Positions 8,243 to 12,110 of a DNA stretch of 12,110 nucleotides are shown piece by piece. The notes below the pieces were generated by a model, which had not been told where the DNA came from, searched no databases, and was given only the letters and a program-made list of their open reading frames with translations. The position numbers and the translations under genes are program-made. This DNA is from Cyanobacteria bacterium UBA11153 (GTDB lineage Bacteria > Cyanobacteriota > Cyanobacteriia > Cyanobacteriales > Coleofasciculaceae): contig DOIX01000404.1 of the NCBI GenBank assembly GCA_003511885.1, positions 493 through 12,602 on the forward strand. Reading direction: 5' to 3'. Positions within the stretch are counted from its first letter, which is position 1. Every line of letters starts with the position of its first letter.

Positions 8243-10624
8243 ATGCGCCTTCCTAGATTTTCCATAACTAGCCTCGTTACCTTCCTCATTGTCCTCATCC
8301 TCAATCTTGATGTAGGATTGAGCAGTGTAGGAAAAGCTTTGGATACTCATGAATTAAATCTTACCACCCAATTGAGTAGCGGATATCCGCTGGGATATCA
8401 GAATCATAACTTCCCACTAAAATCTGAGGTATTAGCACAAAATCCTGATGGGAGGAAAGCAGAAGCAGACAGATTGAATGAGGAAGGAATTGAACAATAT
8501 AATACCAGTCAATTTGGAGAAGCATTAAAATCTTGGCAAGCAGCACTAACTATTTATCAAGAAATTAAAGATCGAGGTGGAGAAGGAGCCGCACTTGCTA
8601 ATATAGGATTAGCTTACCACTCCTTGGGAAACTATAGCAAAGCCATTGAATATTATCAACAGAGTTTAAATATCGCGCGAGAAATTAACAACCGACTTGG
8701 GGAGGGGCAAACTCTGACTAGTTTGGGAAATACTTATCAATCTCTAGCCAACTACACAAAAGCGATTGAATACCATCAAGAGAGCTTAAATATCGCACGG
8801 GAAATTAACAACCGACTTGGAGAGGGGCAAAGTCTAGGTAATCTGGGAAATGCTTACCAATCTCTGGGAGATTATCGCAAAGCCATTGAATATCATCAAC
8901 AAAGTTTAAATATCGCCCGGGAAATTAAGAATCGAATTGGGGAAGGAGCTGCTTTAGGCAATTTAGGCTTGGCTTACGAATCTCTAGGAGATTACACAAA
9001 AGCCATTGAATATCATCAAGAGAGTTTAAATATCGCCCGGGAAATTAAGAATCGACTTGGAGAGGGGCAATCTATCAGTAATTTGGGATTAGCTTATTAT
9101 AATCTCGAAGACTACACCAAGGCTATAGAATACTATCAACAGTCTTTAGCAATATCTCAGGAAATTAATGATAACCAAGGTACAGGAATCGCACTAAATA
9201 ATCTAGGAGGGGCTTTCTTTAAATTAGGGAACTTAACATCAGCATATAATACCCTAATTCAGGCAATTAATGTGAGGGAATCTATTCGAGAAAAATTAGG
9301 TAATAACGATGCTAATAAACTCTCAATTTTTGAGGAACAAGCTCGGACATACCGGATTTTGCAACAAGTATTAATTGCTCAAAATAAAACCGATCAAGCC
9401 CTAGAAATATCTGAAAGAGGACGTGCAAGAGCATTTGTAGAATTACTCTCTAATCGCTTATCTCCTAATTCGACATCATTTAATATTGCACCGCCAACTA
9501 TTGCACAAATCAAACAAACTGCCCAAGAACAAAATGCTACGATAGTTGAATACTCAATTATTTACGATAATTTTAAAATTGAAAATAAACAATATACTAA
9601 TGAATCAGAGCTATATATCTGGGTAATCAAACCCAAAGGTGAAGTTACCTTCAGAAAAGTAGATCTCAAACCCTTATGGCAATCGCAAAAGACTTCCCTA
9701 TTTCAACTTGTGGGGGACACTCGCGAATCTATTGGGGTAAAACGAGGGTTGGGAGTTGTTTCCAAACAAAATATAGTTAGCCCTAACAAAAGATTACAGC
9801 AACTTTATCAAATACTAATCGAACCCATTGCCGATATTTTGCCCACTAAACCTAATGCTCATGTTATTTTCATTCCTCAAAGTTCCCTATTTTTAGTACC
9901 TTTTCCAGCACTGAAAGACAAAGAGGGTAACTATTTAATTGACAAATATGCCATCATGACTGCTCCTTCCATTCAGGTATTAGAATTAACTCATAAACAG
10001 GGAACAGGGAAAGATAATGCTTTAATTGTGGGTAATCCGACTATGCCTAGCATAGTACTCTCTCCTGGAGAAAAACCGGAACAATTGTCGCCATTACCAG
10101 GTGCAGAAAAGGAGGCTAATGAGATTGCTTCTTTATTAAAAACCCAAGCATTAATCGGTAACCAAGCGACAGAAACAGTTGTGGTAGAGAAAATGAAGCA
10201 AGCCAAAATCATCCATCTGGCTACCCACGGCTTACTTGATGATATCCGAGGTTTAGGGAGTGCGATTGCCCTGACTCCATCTGCTCGAGATGATGGCTTA
10301 CTCACTGCCGAAGAAATCCTCGATATGAAAATTAATGCCCAATTAGTAATTTTAAGTGCCTGCGATACAGGAAGAGGGAAAATTACTGGAGATGGTGTAG
10401 TGGGATTATCTCGTTCTTTAATTTCCGCAGGTGTATCCAGCGTGATAGTATCCATCTGGGCAGTGCCAGATGCCCCGACAGCAGAGTTAATGATGGAATT
10501 TTATCAAAATTGGCAAAATAATCCTGATATGGCTCAATCTTTACGACAGGCGATGTTAACCACTAAAGAAAAACATCCAAATCCGATAGATTGGGCTGCT
10601 TTTACCTTGATTGGAGAATCATAA
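8243..10624 (+). CDS. Exported TPR-CHAT caspase-like protein
   Basis: A 793-residue protein counted from the ATG at 8243. A TTG six bases upstream (8237) would add two residues; ATG is preferred. Residues 1-32 look like a signal peptide (MRLPR, then a hydrophobic run LVTFLIVLIL, then VGKALD as a possible cleavage area), so export across the plasma membrane is likely. Seven 40-residue TPR units follow (about 73-352), with consensus G.L.NLGLAY.SLGDY.KAIEYHQ.SLNIAREI. A linker follows (about 353-510). The CHAT domain fills the C-terminus (about 517-793), with His662 in LATHG and Cys707 in SACDTG, the predicted caspase-type dyad, plus GLLTAEEI and the GDGVVGLSRSLISAG stretch typical of active members. 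Known: CHAT proteins are caspase/separase relatives, some shown to be proteases controlled through TPR regions. Substrate and trigger here are unknown. It lies between a response regulator and a sensor kinase, which suggests but does not prove joint control. Confidence 0.94.
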   Translation: MRLPRFSITSLVTFLIVLILNLDVGLSSVGKALDTHELNLTTQLSSGYPLGYQNHNFPLKSEVLAQNPDGRKAEADRLNEEGIEQYNTSQFGEALKSWQAALTIYQEIKDRGGEGAALANIGLAYHSLGNYSKAIEYYQQSLNIAREINNRLGEGQTLTSLGNTYQSLANYTKAIEYHQESLNIAREINNRLGEGQSLGNLGNAYQSLGDYRKAIEYHQQSLNIAREIKNRIGEGAALGNLGLAYESLGDYTKAIEYHQESLNIAREIKNRLGEGQSISNLGLAYYNLEDYTKAIEYYQQSLAISQEINDNQGTGIALNNLGGAFFKLGNLTSAYNTLIQAINVRESIREKLGNNDANKLSIFEEQARTYRILQQVLIAQNKTDQALEISERGRARAFVELLSNRLSPNSTSFNIAPPTIAQIKQTAQEQNATIVEYSIIYDNFKIENKQYTNESELYIWVIKPKGEVTFRKVDLKPLWQSQKTSLFQLVGDTRESIGVKRGLGVVSKQNIVSPNKRLQQLYQILIEPIADILPTKPNAHVIFIPQSSLFLVPFPALKDKEGNYLIDKYAIMTAPSIQVLELTHKQGTGKDNALIVGNPTMPSIVLSPGEKPEQLSPLPGAEKEANEIASLLKTQALIGNQATETVVVEKMKQAKIIHLATHGLLDDIRGLGSAIALTPSARDDGLLTAEEILDMKINAQLVILSACDTGRGKITGDGVVGLSRSLISAGVSSVIVSIWAVPDAPTAELMMEFYQNWQNNPDMAQSLRQAMLTTKEKHPNPIDWAAFTLIGES
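8461..9300 (+). repeat. Seven in-phase 120-bp TPR-coding units
   Basis: Units begin at 8461, 8581, 8701, 8821, 8941, 9061 and 9181 with no length change, each encoding 40 residues. The middle five are very alike; for example 8881-8940 and 9001-9060 differ at three of 60 bases. The outer units are diverged. This fits growth by duplication plus homogenisation within the array, with superhelix phase preserved. Confidence 0.9.
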
Positions 10625-10637
10625 GGAATGGAAGACA

Positions 10638-10679
10638 GGCTAATTGTTAATGGCTAATTGTTAATGGCTCATGGCTCAT
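10638..10679 (+). repeat. Heptamer block after the CHAT gene
   Basis: Six heptamers in a row: GGCTAAT, TGTTAAT, GGCTAAT, TGTTAAT, GGCTCAT, GGCTCAT, followed by GGGG. The block starts 13 bp after the CHAT stop codon. Its sequence is complementary in style to the block at 10887-10921 (TAACAAT and AAGCCAT), so the two could pair in RNA and enclose the intergenic region. Confidence 0.85.
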
Positions 10680-10726
10680 GGGGTAATATCAATTTTCTAA
10701 ATGCCTGCTACAGATGCTCTTCTAGC

Positions 10727-10751
10727 TCCCCCCTCTTAGTAAGCAGGGGGG
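10727..10751 (+). terminator. C6/G6 hairpin, possible terminator of the CHAT gene
   Basis: TCCCCCC... at 10727-10733 faces AGGGGGG at 10745-10751. The inner sequence CTTAGTAAG adds a short stem of its own, giving a strong hairpin about 105 bp after the CHAT stop. A second G6 run follows at 10754-10759 after TT, but there is no T tract, so a classical intrinsic terminator is doubtful. C6/G6 hairpins followed by TTGGGGGG are a familiar dispersed repeat type in cyanobacteria, which is the main alternative. Confidence 0.45.
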
Positions 10752-10785
10752 TTGGGGGGTGAATATGTAGCGCTATTTTCGGAAA

Positions 10786-10804
10786 TTGCTATAAGATATA
10801 GCAA
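10786..10804 (+). repeat. Perfect small hairpin TTGCTATA-AGA-TATAGCAA
   Basis: Eight-base arms match perfectly around a three-base loop. It abuts the inverted 37-bp element and may belong to the same dispersed element, since similarity between the two element copies weakly extends to this side. It lacks a T run and is unlikely to be a terminator alone. Confidence 0.7.
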
Positions 10805-10815
10805 CGAGCAGGGCA

Positions 10816-10852
10816 GTTAAGACATTCTAAATTCCTGAAACCATTGATTTTA
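10816..10852 (-). repeat. 37-bp element, inverted copy upstream of the kinase
   Basis: Reverse complement of this stretch matches 7058-7094 at 35 of 37 positions; the two mismatches are internal. The element ends 79 bp before the kinase ATG, much as the other copy ends 100 bp before the regulator ATG. The two copies are about 3.7 kb apart, in opposite orientation, and enclose the regulator and CHAT genes. Confidence 0.85.
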
Positions 10853-10856
10853 TACT
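10851..10856 (+). promoter_or_regulatory. Weak candidate -10 box for the kinase
   Basis: TATACT, one mismatch from TATAAT, lies at the edge of the 37-bp element and 75 bp before the kinase ATG. No good -35 box is present at the usual distance. Confidence 0.25.
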
Positions 10857-10886
10857 TCCCTAGCCCCAGCCCCTAATCCCTCGCTA

Positions 10887-10921
10887 TAACAATTAACAAT
10901 TAACAATTAACAATAAGCCAT
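10887..10921 (+). repeat. TAACAAT heptamer block before the kinase
   Basis: TAACAAT is repeated four times without interruption (10887, 10894, 10901, 10908) and followed by AAGCCAT. The block ends 10 bp before the kinase ATG, the same position relative to the start codon as the ACTATCA block before the response regulator. It is antiparallel-complementary in style to 10638-10679. Confidence 0.85.
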
Positions 10922-10931
10922 TCCCCCTCAA

Positions 10932-12053
10932 ATGCGTAAACCCAAACCCTTACCCTTAGCTTCGCGTCTTTTTCTTTCCCACTTATTAGTCATGATGGTA
11001 GGAGTAGCATCCTTTGCTTTGATTGCTAAATTATCCTCACCGCGCTTATTTGTTTGGCATTTGCAACAATTAGAAGGGCAAGGTGTGACTTTGCGTTTTG
11101 CGAGGACTTATTTAATTAAAGGGTTTGAAAATGCTTGGAATCGGAGTAGTGTGTGGGCGATAATTGTAGGCTCTACGGCGGCAGGTGGATTAAGTTATTG
11201 GGTATCAAGACGGATTGTACAACCGCTTACGCAAATTGAAGAAGTAACTCAGAAATTTGCAGCAGGGAATTTGCAGGAGAGAATTCCGCCAAGTGAGATT
11301 CCGGAAATTAATCAGTTAGCAAATAGTTTTAATCGAATGGCTGTTAGTTTGGAAGATGTGGAATCGCGACGGCGAGAATTAGTTAGCGATTTAACTCATG
11401 AGTTGCGGACTCCTTTAACTATATTGCGAGGTTATTTAGAGGAATTAGCGGATGGCAGGATGGAACCAAATTCTGAAATTTATCTACGTTTGGCAAAAGA
11501 AACTAAGCGTTTACAGCGTTTAATTGGGGATTTACAAGAACTTTCTAAGGTGGAAGCTGGCTATTTACCTATTAAAATTAGCCGAATTAATTTGCGATCA
11601 TTATTGGTAGCATTAGTAGAAAGATTTGCCGATCAGTTATTAGAAGATGGGCCAGACTTGAAGTTAGATTGTCCAGAACAATTGCCTTTAGTTTTAGCTG
11701 ATATCGATCGGGTGGAACAAATAATGGTGAATCTTTTGGGTAATGCCATTACTTATACTAAATATGGCGAGATTATGGTGCAGGTTTGGACAGAATCTAT
11801 AGTAAAAAATCGGGCAATATCTCGATTATGGATTGCGGTGAAAGATACGGGAATTGGGATTGCACCGGAGGATGTAACCCATGTATTTGAACGGTTTTGG
11901 CGAGCGGAAAAATCGCGGGATCGTAATAGTGGGGGGACGGGGATTGGCTTGGCGATTTCTCAGCGTTTGGTGGAGTTACAAGGTGGGAAAATTGAAGTAG
12001 AAAGTGAGGTGGGAGTGGGTACTACTTTTCGGTTTTATTTACCTTTAGCTTAG
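10932..12053 (+). CDS. Membrane sensor histidine kinase (HAMP-HisKA-HATPase)
   Basis: A 373-residue class I sensor kinase. A hydrophobic segment at about 12-34 and a second at about 73-92 bracket a short extracytoplasmic loop of about 38 residues, too small for a known sensor domain. A HAMP linker follows (about 92-144), then HisKA with the phosphoacceptor His156 in DLTHELRTPL, then the ATPase domain with Asn267/Asn271 (N box, VNLLGNA), DTGIGI at 305-310, FERFWR at 319-324 and GGTGIGL at 334-340. All catalytic motifs are intact. The LTHELRTPLTILRGYLEELADG region is reminiscent of BaeS-type envelope-stress kinases, a resemblance only. The likely partner is the OmpR-type regulator at 7195-7899, as no other regulator is visible. 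The ATG at 10932 puts the first membrane segment close to the N-terminus; no Shine-Dalgarno, and a heptamer run lies just upstream. Confidence 0.95.
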   Translation: MRKPKPLPLASRLFLSHLLVMMVGVASFALIAKLSSPRLFVWHLQQLEGQGVTLRFARTYLIKGFENAWNRSSVWAIIVGSTAAGGLSYWVSRRIVQPLTQIEEVTQKFAAGNLQERIPPSEIPEINQLANSFNRMAVSLEDVESRRRELVSDLTHELRTPLTILRGYLEELADGRMEPNSEIYLRLAKETKRLQRLIGDLQELSKVEAGYLPIKISRINLRSLLVALVERFADQLLEDGPDLKLDCPEQLPLVLADIDRVEQIMVNLLGNAITYTKYGEIMVQVWTESIVKNRAISRLWIAVKDTGIGIAPEDVTHVFERFWRAEKSRDRNSGGTGIGLAISQRLVELQGGKIEVESEVGVGTTFRFYLPLA

Positions 12054-12110
12054 GGGAGTGATACCAAATCCGCTTTTTAAACCCCCGTTATCATTATGCC
12101 ATTTTTTTCT

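Noticed and set aside
8209..8256. 15-codon ORF overlapping the CHAT start, possible leader peptide
   Set aside because: No Shine-Dalgarno and no supporting pattern; overlap with the start codon alone is not enough to call an upstream regulatory ORF.
9991..10455. 154-codon minus-strand frame opposite the CHAT domain
   Set aside because: It mirrors the conserved catalytic region of a well-supported gene and has no features of its own.
10746..10759. G-quadruplex from two G6 runs
   Set aside because: Only two runs are present on the strand, and the first is better explained as an arm of the C6/G6 hairpin.
7058..10852. Transposon ended by the 37-bp inverted repeats
   Set aside because: No transposase or recombinase gene lies between them and no target-site duplication is visible; kept only as one option for the inverted element.

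Overview
The window looks like a piece of a cyanobacterial chromosome. The coding octamer GCGATCGC (HIP1) occurs eight times, intergenic DNA carries short tandem heptamers of the kind common in filamentous cyanobacteria, genes start without clear Shine-Dalgarno sequences, and a secreted TPR-CHAT protein sits among two-component genes. I cannot name the genus. All four genes are on the + strand: a giant TamB-type envelope protein (348-6980), an OmpR/PhoB-type response regulator (7195-7899), an exported TPR-CHAT caspase-like protein (8243-10624) and a HAMP-HisKA-HATPase sensor kinase (10932-12053).

Layout. Bases 1-347 are non-coding and hold an array of 27-bp imperfect palindromes spaced 83, 83 and 59 bp apart, leading up to the tamB start. 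tamB contains ten in-frame units of about 213 bp (71 aa), two of them 94% identical. Along the gene the coding strand changes from G/T-rich to A/C-rich. The 214-bp gap before the response regulator holds one copy of a 37-bp element, a -10-like box and a heptamer run. The 343-bp gap before the CHAT gene holds small repeats and no gene. The CHAT gene has an in-phase 120-bp TPR repeat array. The 307-bp gap before the kinase is almost wholly repeats: two heptamer blocks, two hairpins and the inverted second copy of the 37-bp element.

How the genes may work together (inference). The regulator and kinase are probably partners although a CHAT gene lies between them. The CHAT protein has a signal peptide and intact His-Cys dyad residues, and TamB is an envelope bridge protein, so the cluster may link envelope state, two-component signalling and an exported protease. 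No CRISPR, cas gene, transposase, tRNA or rRNA was seen. The observations I rate most worth following are the base-composition flip inside tamB, the 37-bp element upstream of both regulator and kinase, and the RR-CHAT-HK gene order.
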